Source of the DNA: Rhineura floridana
Lineage: Eukaryota > Chordata > Lepidosauria > Squamata > Rhineuridae
Direction of reading: 5' to 3'
DNA length: 64,000 nucleotides
Assembly: GCF_030035675.1 (NCBI RefSeq)
Contig: NC_084482.1
Coordinates: 183,183,873 to 183,247,872 of the forward strand
A model generated the notes under the pieces. The model was not told the origin of the DNA, did no database searches, and worked only from the letters and a program-made list of their open reading frames with translations. Positions 22,580 to 32,456 of the stretch are shown here, piece by piece; the first letter of the stretch is position 1; every line of letters starts with the position of its first letter. A program made the position numbers and the translations under genes.

Positions 22580-23934
22580 TCACGTCACTGCAGTCCCAGC
22601 CACTTGCCTGGAAAGTCCATCGGCCAGTACATTGTCCTTGCCTTTTATGAACTGGAAGTCCACTTGATAGTCCTGTAGGGCCCAGGACCACCTCTGCAGC
22701 ATAGTGTTATGGTTTTTCATAGTCTGCAACCATAACAAGGCCCGATGATCCGTAGTCACTGTGAATCTTCGTCCCCACACGTATGGGCGCAACTTGTTCA
22801 GTCCCCACACGACCGCTAGGCACTCCTTCTGGACCGACGAATAGTTTTTCTCCCTCGGCGTCAGCTTGCGACTCAGGTACGCCACTGGATGTCTGGTGCC
22901 TTCTCTCTCCTGCAGCAAGACGACTCCCAGCGCCAGGTCCGACGCATCTGTAGCCACGATGGTTTCTCATAGTCTGGTGCTATTAATATGGGTCCTTGGC
23001 ACAAGGCTTGCTTCAGTAGATCAAAAGCCTTCTGACATTCATCCGTCCATACCACACACTCAGAACACTTCTTCTTTGTTAATTCATGCAAGGGGGTTGC
23101 TATTTCCCCAAAATTTCTCACAAACTTCCTATAAAATCCAGCCACACCCAGAAATGCCCTTACTTGTTTTTTGGTTAAGGGGATCGGCCACGCTTGTATT
23201 GCCTCCACCTTGCTCCATAAGGGGGTGATTTTCCCACTCCCCACCTTATGTCCTAAATAGATTACTTCCTTTAGTCCAAACTGGCATTTCTTAGCTTTTA
23301 TTGTGAGGCCTGCTTTTCTTAAGGCCTCCAATACTGTTGTCAGGTGTTGGACATGCTCAGGCATCGACTTGCTAAAAATGGCCACGTCATCGATATAGGC
23401 CACTGCAAAATCTGACATGCCTCGCAACACAGTATTGATTAGCCTCTGAAATGAACTTGGTGAGTTCCTTAGTCCCATGGGTAAGGTCACAAACTCATAT
23501 AACCCATCTGGTGTACTGAAGGCAGTTTTGGCTCTGGATTGCTCGTCTAGTTCCATTTGCCAAAATCCTTTACAGAGATCTAGTGTAGAGATAATGGTTG
23601 CTGCCCCCAATAACTCTAACATTGCGTCTACCCTAGGCATAGGATACACATCTGGGACAGTAATTTTATTGATTAGCCGATAATCAATGCAAAACCTGGT
23701 CGTTCCATCTTTTTTCGGAACCAGGACAATACTTGAGGCCCAGGGACTGATGGATTCCCTGATCACTCCTAATTCCAGCATATCTTCCACCTCCTTTTTG
23801 ATCTCATTCAAAACTTTCCCATTCACACGGTATGGAACAGATCTGATTGGGGCATGATCTCCAGTATCAATGGAATGTATAACTATACTGGTTCGGCCAG
23901 GTTTATTGCTAAAGAGATTCCTATAGGTTTTCAA
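22580..23934 (-). mobile_element. Gypsy reverse transcriptase and RNase H region
   Basis: This is the RT fossil part, with 'LVPKKDGTTRFCIDYRLIN', 'TLDLCKGFWQM', 'LPMGLRNSPSSFQ' and the YIDD box, followed by RNase H with 'MATDASDLALG' and 'TDHRALLW'. These are standard Ty3/gypsy motifs. It is the last coding part before the 3' LTR. Confidence 0.85.
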
Positions 23935-23961
23935 AACTCTCAGAATCTCTTCTTTTACTTC

Positions 23962-25530
23962 CTACTTCACCTCCTCTGACCATTCCACTTGATCTACCCC
24001 TCCTTTGTCTTTGCTTTCCTGTACCAAATCTGGAAGTTCAGGCCCACTTCCCTCAGGGAATAAGGTAACTTGCAACACCTTTGCATCCCAGGTATGGTAA
24101 GGCTTTAACATATTTACATGAACCACTTTGCTTTTGTTTAATTGGTCTGTGGTGATTACATACGTCACTGTGTCAAGCCTTTCTCTGATGGTATATGGTC
24201 CTTCCCAGTTAGCCTGTAATTTGTCATGTTTCCTGGGTATGAACGCCATAACCATATCTCCCACATCATACACACGTTCCCTGGCTGTTCTGTCATACCA
24301 GTAACGTTGCTTCTCCTGTGCTTGACTCAAATTCTTTTTCACCATCTCCATCATTGATGTTAATTTATTGCGGAATTCCAATACAAAATCTACTACAGAT
24401 GTTTTGTACTCTCCCAGGGTTCCTTCCCATGAATTTTTTAATAGTTCCAAAGGTCCCCTCACTTTTCTAGTGAACATGAGTTCAAAGGGTGAGAAGCCTG
24501 TTGACTCCTGAGGGACTTCTCTGTATGCAAACAAGAAGCATCCCAACCGTTCATCCCAGTCTTGTGGGTGATCTTGAACATAGCTTCTGATCATGCCCTT
24601 CAAAACTCCATTGAATCTCTCAGTTAGCCCATTAGTGGCGGGATGGTAAGTAGTGGTCTTTAGATGTTTTAGACCACAACATTTCCACATACATTGCATC
24701 ACTTCTCCCATGAATACACTGCCTTGATCTGTCAGCACTTCATGAGGGAAACCCAGCCTCATAAAGATTTTTAATAAAGCCTCTGCCACTACAGGGGCTT
24801 CTACAGATCTCAGTGCTTCTGCGTCTGGGTACCTGGTGGCAAAATCCACCACCACCACTAGATATTTCTTGCCATGCCTTGTGGGTTTGGAAAAAGGGCC
24901 CACCAAATCTATTCCCACTCTATAAAAGGGTTGTCCAATTATAGGAAGGGGCTTTAAGGGTGCCTTGGTCTTTACTCCACTCTTTCCCACCTTTTGGCAT
25001 ATTCCACAAGATAGACAATGTTGTTTTACATCCTCGGAGATATTTGGCCAATAATAATGTGCAGCCAATCTCCTCTTGGTCTTTTTTATTCCCAGATGTC
25101 CTGCACATGGGACATCGTGGGCTACCTCTAGCAATCTGGTTCTGTATTTGCTAGGTACTATCAATTGCTTCACTGGTTCACATTCATTCTTTCTCTCAGC
25201 AGGCATCCACAGTCTATATAAAATCCCATTCTCACACACAACTTGATTCCTCAGTTTATCAGTGAAAGGAATCTGTTGGGTCAGAGCTTGTTCCTTTATC
25301 TGCTTCAAACTTATATCTTTATGCAGCTCTTCCCTGAATTGATCTGCTTCTTCCCCAGAGACCACTTGATACAGTTTGTCTTCTTCAGCAGGCCTGCTAG
25401 TGGTTGCTATGGTGACCTGAGGCTGGTTAACAGATTCCACCCTGTTTGTTTCAGCCCCCCTTAATATGCCTTCTTTTTCTCTGCCAATTTGCTGTCTGGT
25501 CACTACATAGATCTTTCCTTGGGCACCCAT
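23962..25530 (-). mobile_element. Gypsy integrase region, upstream of RT
   Basis: It holds an HHCC-type zinc-binding region ('HDVPCAGHLG', 'CLSCGICQK'), the catalytic core ('VGIDLVGPF', 'LTDQGSVFMG', 'YHPATNGLTERFNGVLKG') and a C-terminal region with 'DVGDMVMAFIPRKHDKLQAN', the GPF/Y-like part. In element order it precedes the RT, the reverse of ordinary gypsy elements. Confidence 0.85.
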
Positions 25531-25587
25531 TACATCCCTTCCCAGTATTACTGGTTCTTGTTGCTGGGCATTAATGCCTACTTTATA

Positions 25588-27156
25588 TCAGCCCTCTCGG
25601 CCTCTCCAAGTCATATCCACCAGGGCCACAGGCAAACTTTCTGGTTGACCTCTCACTCCTTGGATAGTCACAGTTTCCTGAGGTAATATTACCTCAGATT
25701 TTATTAAATCTGGCCTCAGTAATGTCTGAGCGGCACCAGTATCAAGCAATGCCCAATAATTTGCCCCTTGTACACTCACTTCCTCTCTCAGACTTGAATC
25801 CAGGTCTGTTACTTCTGTCCAGTTTATCTGGCAAAACTGAACCTTTTTCGCTGCTTCTAAAGCCTTGGGCTCTGTTTTCACTGCCCTTGTCTGAGCAGGA
25901 TTACTAATGGGGTTGGCAACCTCACATTGAAAACGTAGGTGCCCCAGTCTACCACATTTGTAACATAATTTCTCCTCACTTTTAGGGTACACAGATCCAC
26001 TCTGGGGTGTCCTGTGCCCTTCAGATTTTAATGGAGGACTCACTCGCTGTGGTACCACATCCCTTCTGCCAGCACTATATGGTCTGGGTTTAAACTCTCT
26101 TGATGTTTTCCCCACCCAGCCAGTTCTATTGGAGGTGAAGTGATCCGCCATCTCTGCGGCCTCCTGCACCAATGTAGGGGAACGGTCTTTGACCAGGAGC
26201 CTTATTTCTGGTGGTAACTGATGGTATAATTGATCCAGTATCATGAGGCTTTTCACCTCTTCCACTGACTGAGCTTTGGCACTACTCATCCACTTTCCAA
26301 ATATATCCATCAACTTTGCTCCCAGTTCCACAAAAGACCTCCCTGTCTGTATCTGGCAGTTTCTGAAAAGCTTTCTAAAATAATCAGGCCCCAGTCTGAA
26401 TCTTTTAAACACTGCTTCTTTGAATTCAGCATAGGTGATGGGCCTGTCTGAGGGGAAATATTGGTATACCTCAGCCAATTCCCCTTTAATCAGGTTTGAT
26501 AAATACTGCATGTATTTATCTTCAGGTAGCCCCCACAACTGAGCTGCTTTTTCAAAGGTGCTGAGGTAAATTTGAGGATCTTGACCAGGCTCATAGACAG
26601 CAAAGTCCTTTGGAGTAATTTTTATTTTTGCTCCATCTCTGTCTTTCCTTGTCTCCTCAGAGTGAAATTTCTCTCTATCAAATTTTAACTTTTCTACTTG
26701 TAATTCAGCATCCAATGCTCATTGCTTCTCCCTCTCCTCAAACCCCAATCTCATTCTCTCAATTTCCAACTCCCTCTGTTTTTCCTTCTCTGCACCTTCC
26801 ATCCTCAATCTCTCAGCTTCCAACTCCCGCTGTTTTTCCTTCTCTGCACCTTCCATCCTCAATCTCTCAGCTTCCAACTCCCTCTGCTTGTCTTTCCCAT
26901 CAGCTTCCATCCTCAATCTCTCAGCTTCCATCTTCAACTTCTCTCTCAAGTACTCTATATAAGCGGGATTGCTTAAATATCCTTCTGGGGTCTCTTCTCT
27001 GACAGGTTGTTTTTGCTGGGCAGTTGCAAATCCTATAAGTGCTACCCTCAATTCATCTACCCCTTTACCCTCGTGAGGTAAATTGAATGTTATGCACTTC
27101 TCCACCAGCTCCTCTCTTTTCATTTTTATGTATTCAGCCATGGTGTTTGAGTTCAC
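25588..27156 (-). mobile_element. Gypsy gag and protease region with SCAN-like capsid
   Basis: It begins near 'MAEYIKMKREELVEKC' and is followed by an 18-residue unit repeated about three times (ELEAERLRMEGAEKEKQR type), which predicts a charged coiled coil. Next comes a retroviral-type capsid, one CCHC knuckle, and protease 'LLDTGAAQTLLRP'. The capsid resembles the SCAN domain of vertebrate zinc-finger proteins, which is thought to derive from Gmr1-like gag. Confidence 0.8.
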
Positions 27157-27280
27157 TCACTCTTTGCCACACACTCTTTGCCAGTCACTCTCACAAGTAA
27201 TCTTGTTTTGTTATTTCTGTTTGCCACACCACTGTATCTGGATTCTCTGTTGTTCGTATCCCACCGCTACTGCCACCACA

Positions 27281-27938
27281 TGTGATGCGTCCTTCCCTGG
27301 CTCTCCCTGTCAGGTTCCTACCTGCGCGTGGTTACTGCCTGTCTCTAGGCACCACCAGGGACTCCACCAGTCCGGACCGCACTCTCTTATGGTTTACCTA
27401 TCCGCTCTAGCACAGATCTCAACAGATCCCTCTGCTAGGCAACCACCAGTAACGTCCCAATACTAGTATTCCCAGAGACTCTGAATACTGGTATTGTTAT
27501 TCTCTTCACCGCTGCCACCATTTGTTACAGTTCCCCTTCAGCCTTGGTCATTACCTTACCCTCCCTTCTGGTCTGTGAAACCCCAGCCAAGGATCAGGCC
27601 TTTGGTAAACCAAATTAAGTATTGATTAAAGATAACAAAGCTAATAAGATTAACAAGATTTCTTCTTAAGGCACATAAGCATATGGTTTTACTCAATACT
27701 AATCCGAACTCCACCTCCCTCCTGGTAAACAACTCTCTAAACCCCACCAAACAATCCACTCTTTCTCTTCTCCCCCCAGATTCCACTCTTCCTTTTATAC
27801 ATTCAGCCATTTTAAACACTCAGCCAATCATCTCGCATTCTACTGCCCATTCACTCCCCCTCCTCTTTCACTCCACTTACCATGTATCTTCTAAAACAAC
27901 AACACTTACCATATATACATTAATATAGGAACATCACA
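27281..27938 (-). repeat. Gmr1-type gypsy, 5' LTR and tRNA-Leu-like primer site
   Basis: This LTR is 658 bp. The + strand bases just before it (27256-27280, 'GTATCCCACCGCTACTGCC' then 'ACCACA') closely match the 3' end of tRNA-Leu (AAG/TAG type, ...ATCCCACCGCTGCCACCA). A tRNA-Leu-primed minus-strand start is therefore likely. Confidence 0.8.
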
Positions 27939-29350
27939 CATGTCCCATTCTTCTATGTCAAATATGCAAACATCCAGAATCACAGCTTTCTTTGGCTATA
28001 TTCGCATGCATAGTATCAAGATATTCTAAAGGTAAAAGTCCATTTTTCAATTTTGCAGTGCAACATATTTCTCCTTCATCTAGAACATGGCAAAATTCTC
28101 CACTCATATAAAGTTCCACTCCCAGTTCCATTATTCTAGTAGCACTTATTAAGTTGTCTTTAAAATCTGGAACATATAGGCAGTTTTTAAGTTCAAACCG
28201 TCTCTTGCTTTCTGGAGTTTTGCAAAGCAGTTGCACCGTGCCTATTCCTTGAGAACAAAACATGTCTCTAGAGGCAGTTAACACATTCTGTGTATGGCTT
28301 TTAAAACTTTTAAACAAGCTTTTATCTTTTATTAGGTGAGCTGTGCATCCTGAATCGATTAAAAATCTGTTTTTATAATCATCTTTCCTTTCATCAGATA
28401 CATGGTAACTAGAATCCTTCATTTTTGTGTGCACAGCGGTTTTTCTCCTTTCAGTTTGCCTTTGTTTAAAGTCAGGCTTTTCTCCTGTCTGCCTTCTAGG
28501 GTAATCTCTTTGAAGGTGATTAGGAGATTTGCATTTAAACCACAACTTTCCCTATTTGTCTGTGCCCTCCTGTGGTTTCAGGCTATGAGTCATCTCTCTA
28601 TCCCTTGTTTGTTGTCTCTGCCCACAGTGAAATTTGCTTTCTCGGGCATAGCCTGTTCCTGTCTGTTTTTATAGTCTTGGTTCTTCAAATATTATATAAT
28701 CTGACTCAAATTCTGGTCTGTCTGTTCTACTACACAAGCAGTTAATCAATGACATTCGTGGAGAGAGGTCAAGAGCAATGACTTTTTGATTTCATCTTCA
28801 AATACCCTTCCACTTCTCTCCAGTTCTTGAAGCAGACTTGTAAATCTCTCTAAATGTGTATTGAGACTGTCTGTCTCAGTCTCTCTCAGAGTAAACAATT
28901 CCTTGTAAAGGAACATTACATGATTTTTAGATTTTCTGTCATATATTTCTTCCAACTTCTTCCACATTTCCTTCACATTCTTACATCCTATGCAAACATT
29001 TAGTGTATCATCTGATAATGCAGAAATAAGCAGAGATTTTACTTTTGCATGCTTACATCTCCAGGATGTTAAGGCTGTTTTATCCTCTGTCAACAGCTCA
29101 GGATTGGTCAGGATTCAGAGAGCAAAGACAAAGATGTCTCATCTCTCTCAGATAGTTGAAAAAGAGAAGGGAGAAAGGGTGGAAGGAGGAGGGGCAGATA
29201 AGCTTCCCTAAGCATATCAGTCTGTGAGGGAAGGAAGTCAGTCAGAGCATCACAGGTAAAGGTAGTCAAGCCTAGCCATCTGGATCTATCTCCCTTCTGG
29301 AACATAAACAAAAGAACAAAACAAGAATTGCTCTTGCCGCACTTCCAACA

Positions 29351-29410
29351 GGCACGTGGCTCAGGAAAGGGATTGCAACCCTTCAGACTGAAAAAGTTTC
29401 CTCACCCCTG
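29351..29410. repeat. MITE, right portion (split by copia element 1)
   Basis: 'GGCACGTGGCTCAGG' then 'CTGAAAAAGTTTCCTCACCC' completes the MITE left at 17592-17870. Compare 'GGCATGTGGCC' and 'GAAAAAGTTTTCCCACCCTG' in the copy at 58461. Confidence 0.65.
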
Positions 29411-29529
29411 CAAAACATCAAGTGGGGGCACCTACTCCCAATTTTCCCAGAGTGAAAGCTACACCCAGCAACATAGGTGTCCCATGCTGGGGATAGGCCA
29501 TTGCTTCCATCCATTTGGAACCAATGACC

Positions 29530-29680
29530 TAGGGAGGTGGTGGGCTCTCCGACAAAGGAAGCATTCTAGAGGCAGCTGGACAACTACCTCTTGGGTATGC
29601 TTTAATTTAGATTCCTGTATTAAGTGCAGGTTGGACTTGATGGCCTTATAGGCCCCTTCCAACTGTGTGATTCTATGATT
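29530..29680 (+). repeat. CR1 LINE 3' end fragment
   Basis: 'GAGGTGGTGGGCTCTCCG', 'TGGACTTGATGGCC' and the terminal 'GTGTGATTCTATGATT' are the CR1 3' UTR and its octamer tail on the + strand. Confidence 0.8.
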
Positions 29681-29747
29681 TCAGAAACAGATGAAGCAAG
29701 AGTCAGTGTATGTGAAAGCAAGGCTAGGCAGAGGCCCAACATCTACC

Positions 29748-29853
29748 CAGAGCTTGGAAAAGTTACTTTTTAAAACTACAACTCCCATCAGCCTCAGCCA
29801 GCATGGCCACTGGATTGGGCTGATGGGAGTTGTAGTAACTTTTCCAAGCTCTG
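29748..29853. mobile_element. hAT fold-back MITE with perfect 8-bp duplication
   Basis: The 106-bp near-palindrome starts CAGAGCTTGGAAAAGTTAC and ends with its inverse. It is flanked by identical CATCTACC (29740-29747 and 29854-29861). Its centre shares 'ACTACAACTCCCATCAGCC' and 'GCCAGCATGGCCA' with the larger fold-back family at 13757 and 48174, but its tips differ. It looks recent. Confidence 0.9.
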
Positions 29854-29861
29854 CATCTACC

Positions 29862-30398
29862 CTCTTTTGTTGAAGGGAAGGAAGGGCATTCTAGCATATA
29901 TTCTGAAGTGGGAGGAGAGGAAGTAGCTCAGGCCAGTGGCTGAAAGCACTTTGGATAGCTCCTAAACCCAGGGCAGATTCCTCTGCCCTGCTGACACAGA
30001 GCCACCAACCACCACTGGCACAGGCAGGGCCCAGTGCTTTCCTTGATCCCCTCACAACTCAGAGCAAACTGACTGTAGGAAGGGTGGAAGAGATTCAGGG
30101 GATGAAGTCTGCATGCCAGAGGGGAGATAGCCCTTCAACTAGACAACCATTCTCTGATAGCCTTTCAAATAGAGGGCTTCTTCTGGAAAGAAGGAGTCAT
30201 TGGCTACCCTGTAACCTTGTCTTGAGAACATATGCCTGTATACCAACACTAAGGCACCATGCAATCCATAGTCTGCCACTTTGCCCACTGTAGCTGCTAA
30301 GGTCTGTTTTGACCAGTGGGTAATGTATCCAAGGTGGCTAGGCTGCCCATCTGACCTGTGCTCATCTACCTGTCTTCCTTCCTTAAACTGATACCCTT
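29862..30398. other. Intergenic, nothing recognised
   Basis: Short unique stretch between the MITE and the solo LTR. No gene seen. Confidence 0.4.
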
Positions 30399-30403
30399 AG
30401 GAA

Positions 30404-30938
30404 TGTTGCTGTGTGTGATTGTGTGCTTAATTTGTTTAAAGCAGCACCACAGCAGCAGAGTAACAGCAGATGTTGAAATGTGAGTGTGCTAGCGTATGCG
30501 TGCGTTTACCTAAGAAAGCAGGCTTTTACCCTGCATCAGGATCACTGAGACTTGAGACTTCGTAAAATAAGAAAAGCTAGTTTATTTATAGAAATACATA
30601 GTAGATAGAAAGGCAAACCTAGTTCTAACTAACTAACTAAGTTGGAGGCATAACACCCAGGTGTAGGAGTTAGCCTCATGGCTAGGAGAGAGAGCACAGA
30701 CAAAGGGATGTCTCCTCTCTCCAGGACGGTCAGAGAAGAAGGAAGTGGAAAGGGCAGAAGGAGGAGGGGCAGGTAAGCTTCTTTAAAGATGTAACAGTCT
30801 AGCGACAGAAGGAAGTCAGTCAGAGCATCACAGGTAAAGGTAGACAAGCCTATCCATCCGGAGGGCCCTAGCTCTATCTCCCTTCTGGAACACAAACAAA
30901 AGAACAAAACAGGAGTTGCTCTTGCCCCACTTCCAACT
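30404..30938 (-). mobile_element. Ty1/copia solo LTR
   Basis: The 535-bp LTR starts TGTTGCTGTGTG and ends CCAACT, with a perfect 5-bp duplication AGGAA (30399-30403 and 30939-30943). It belongs to the 'TGTTGxxCTGTGTG' end-subfamily, as do the LTRs at 32273 and 40582. It is a relic of LTR-LTR recombination. Confidence 0.9.
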
Positions 30939-30943
30939 AGGAA

Positions 30944-31414
30944 AGCTGACCACTCCTTCCAACACTCATCTTCCTGCTTCTTCTCTGACCACCCAAGGGA
31001 GAGGAGGTATCTTGCCTTTATCTCTCTCTTCTGTAGCATGAGGGCAATGACCAAGCCTGGCCATTGCACCTCCAACATAGTTAGCTATTCAGAACTAGAC
31101 TGCCTTTCCTCTCAACTAGGTATTTCTACAAATCAAGTGGTGTCTCTTGTTTTTGAGCAAGTCTGAAGTCTCAGTGATTTGCAGCAGAGTACAAGCTTGC
31201 TCTTTTACAAGTAAACTCACATACACTCACATAAACTGCTACAATCCATTGCTGTACTTCAGATAATCTCTGCAAATATCCAACATGGACTAACTTGCTG
31301 AGACAAAGAATGCAATCCTATGAATACCTACCTACTGTATATCTTCCACCAATCAGGATAGAAATCCTTCCAAGGTGATATATATATATCAACCACAAGA
31401 AGCAATATTACAGT
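30944..31414. repeat. Diverged copia LTR-like stretch and unique DNA
   Basis: On the + strand, 'CATGAGGGCAATGACC', 'GCACCTCCAAC' with 'TAGTTAGCTATT' and 'AGTCTGAAGTCTCAGTGAT' match the reverse orientation of the copia LTRs. A further diverged LTR remnant therefore seems to cover about 30950-31290. Its borders are unclear. Confidence 0.45.
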
Positions 31415-31612
31415 AGAAGAAGTAGCCTGAGAAACCAGGGTTCAAATCCCCATTCAGTGATGAAGCTCACTGGGCGACCTTGGACCAGTCACTGTCTCTC
31501 AACCTAACCTACCTCACAGGGATGTTGTAAGGATGAAATGGGGAGGAGGAGAACCATGTTCGCCACCTTGGCCTTGGAGGAAAGGTGGGATATAAATAAA
31601 CAGATAAATATG
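31415..31612 (+). repeat. tRNA-derived CORE/MIR-like SINE
   Basis: It has a box-B-like 'GGGTTCAAATCCCC', a core 'GAAGCTCACTGGGCGACCTT', 'CCTACCTCACAGGGATG' and the tail 'GGAAAGGTGGGATATAAATA'. Diverged relatives are at 31770-31890 and 62640-62810 (reverse) and 54830-54905 (forward). Confidence 0.7.
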
Positions 31613-32272
31613 TGCCTTAGAGGCATTAATAGCACCACTACTATTGCTTAGAACAAGATTTCTGGTGTGGTCCCTGACCTATACAATTTAAAAGCATCTC
31701 AGGTAGCAGGGCTAAGAGATGCATTTGCTATTATGAATAGATTGATCACATTTGTTTTATCTTGCAGGATTCCAGAATGCTATAAATAAGGTTATCTCAT
31801 TTTATCCTCCTGGGATGGTAAATTAGGCTGAGAGATAGTGACTAGCCTAAGCTCACTTAGTGAGCTTCAAGTCTGAGCATGGATTTAATCCCCGGTGTTA
31901 GCCTACCTACATTGGCAAGACCTGCCTGAAGTCCTGGGGATCCTGAGTAATTAACTAATTGGAACCCTGGACCTCTTTGGGATAAGGGAATTCTTATCCT
32001 ATATACCAGTGCAGTACCCTTTGATCCTCTAGGTATTGCTGAACTACAGCTCCTATCATCCTTGGCTATTCTCCATGCTTGTTGAGGCTGATGGGAATTG
32101 TAGTTCACCAACATCTGGCCACAGGTTCCCCACACCTGCTATATAGTAACAATGAACTCATTTTCCAAATGCAGAGCCTTGTGTAGCTAAAACAGGACCA
32201 TTTACACACGTACTTGAGGGGGAAAACCATACCTCCCCGCCAAAAAAAGTCAATGGGGTCTGAGCATTTTCT
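31613..32272. repeat. SINE and MITE fragments, otherwise unique
   Basis: A reverse CORE-like SINE scrap spans 31770-31890. A fold-back MITE of the 'actcccatcag' family spans about 32027-32145 ('GAACTACAGCTCCTATCATC' facing 'CTGATGGGAATTGTAGTTC'). No gene is seen. Confidence 0.5.
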
Positions 32273-32456
32273 TGTTGGCTGTGTGTAATTTGTGTGCTTA
32301 ATTTAGTTTAAAGCAACACCACAGCAGCAGAGTAGCAAAAGATGTAGAAATGCGAGTGTGCCAGCGTGTGCGTGCGTTTACCTAACAGGCTTTTACCCTG
32401 CATCAGCATCACTGAGACTGGAGACTTAGTAAAATAAGAAAAGCTACTTTATTTAT

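Larger units (their letters stand above)
21803..27938 (-). mobile_element. Gmr1-type Ty3/gypsy retrotransposon, young, nearly whole
   Basis: This minus-strand fossil of 6.1 kb has LTRs 21803-22466 and 27281-27938, ends TGTGATG...CATCACA and a 5-bp duplication CATGT (21798-21802 and 27939-27943). Parts in element order are: gag (about 25.6-27.16 kb) with a tandem coiled coil, a capsid with SCAN-like text ('LPPEIRLLVKDRSPTL') and a CCHC knuckle (CYKCGRLGHLRFQC); protease (LLDTGAAQT, near 25.74 kb); integrase (about 24.3-25.2 kb); reverse transcriptase (YIDDVAIF, about 22.98-23.9 kb); RNase H (about 22.58-22.96 kb). Integrase before RT is the Gmr1 hallmark. The LTRs differ by about five substitutions and one 6-bp indel by eye, so it is recent. 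The frame has only a handful of breaks. Confidence 0.9.
17871..29350 (-). mobile_element. Ty1/copia retrotransposon 1 (nested, broken)
   Basis: This fossil lies on the minus strand. Its 3' LTR is 17871-18360 (TGTTAT...CCAACA) and a partial 5' LTR is about 29115-29350. Recognisable parts in element order are: gag and a gag zinc-knuckle/protease region (about 27.94-29.1 kb), integrase (about 20.4-21.8 kb), reverse transcriptase with a YVDDLLL motif (about 19.15-19.9 kb) and RNase H with a copia-type 'SSTEADYVSASEA' stretch (18.4-18.98 kb). The gag-PR-IN-RT-RH order is copia-type. Three later elements sit inside it: a hAT MITE, a solo LTR and a Gmr1-type gypsy. It split the MITE at 17592. The LTR overlap differs by roughly 5 percent by eye. 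It carries many breaks. Confidence 0.85.

Noticed and set aside
25588-27156. Possible host SCAN-domain gene
   Set aside because: It lies between paired gypsy LTRs with protease and integrase behind it and a target duplication outside, so it is the element's own gag.
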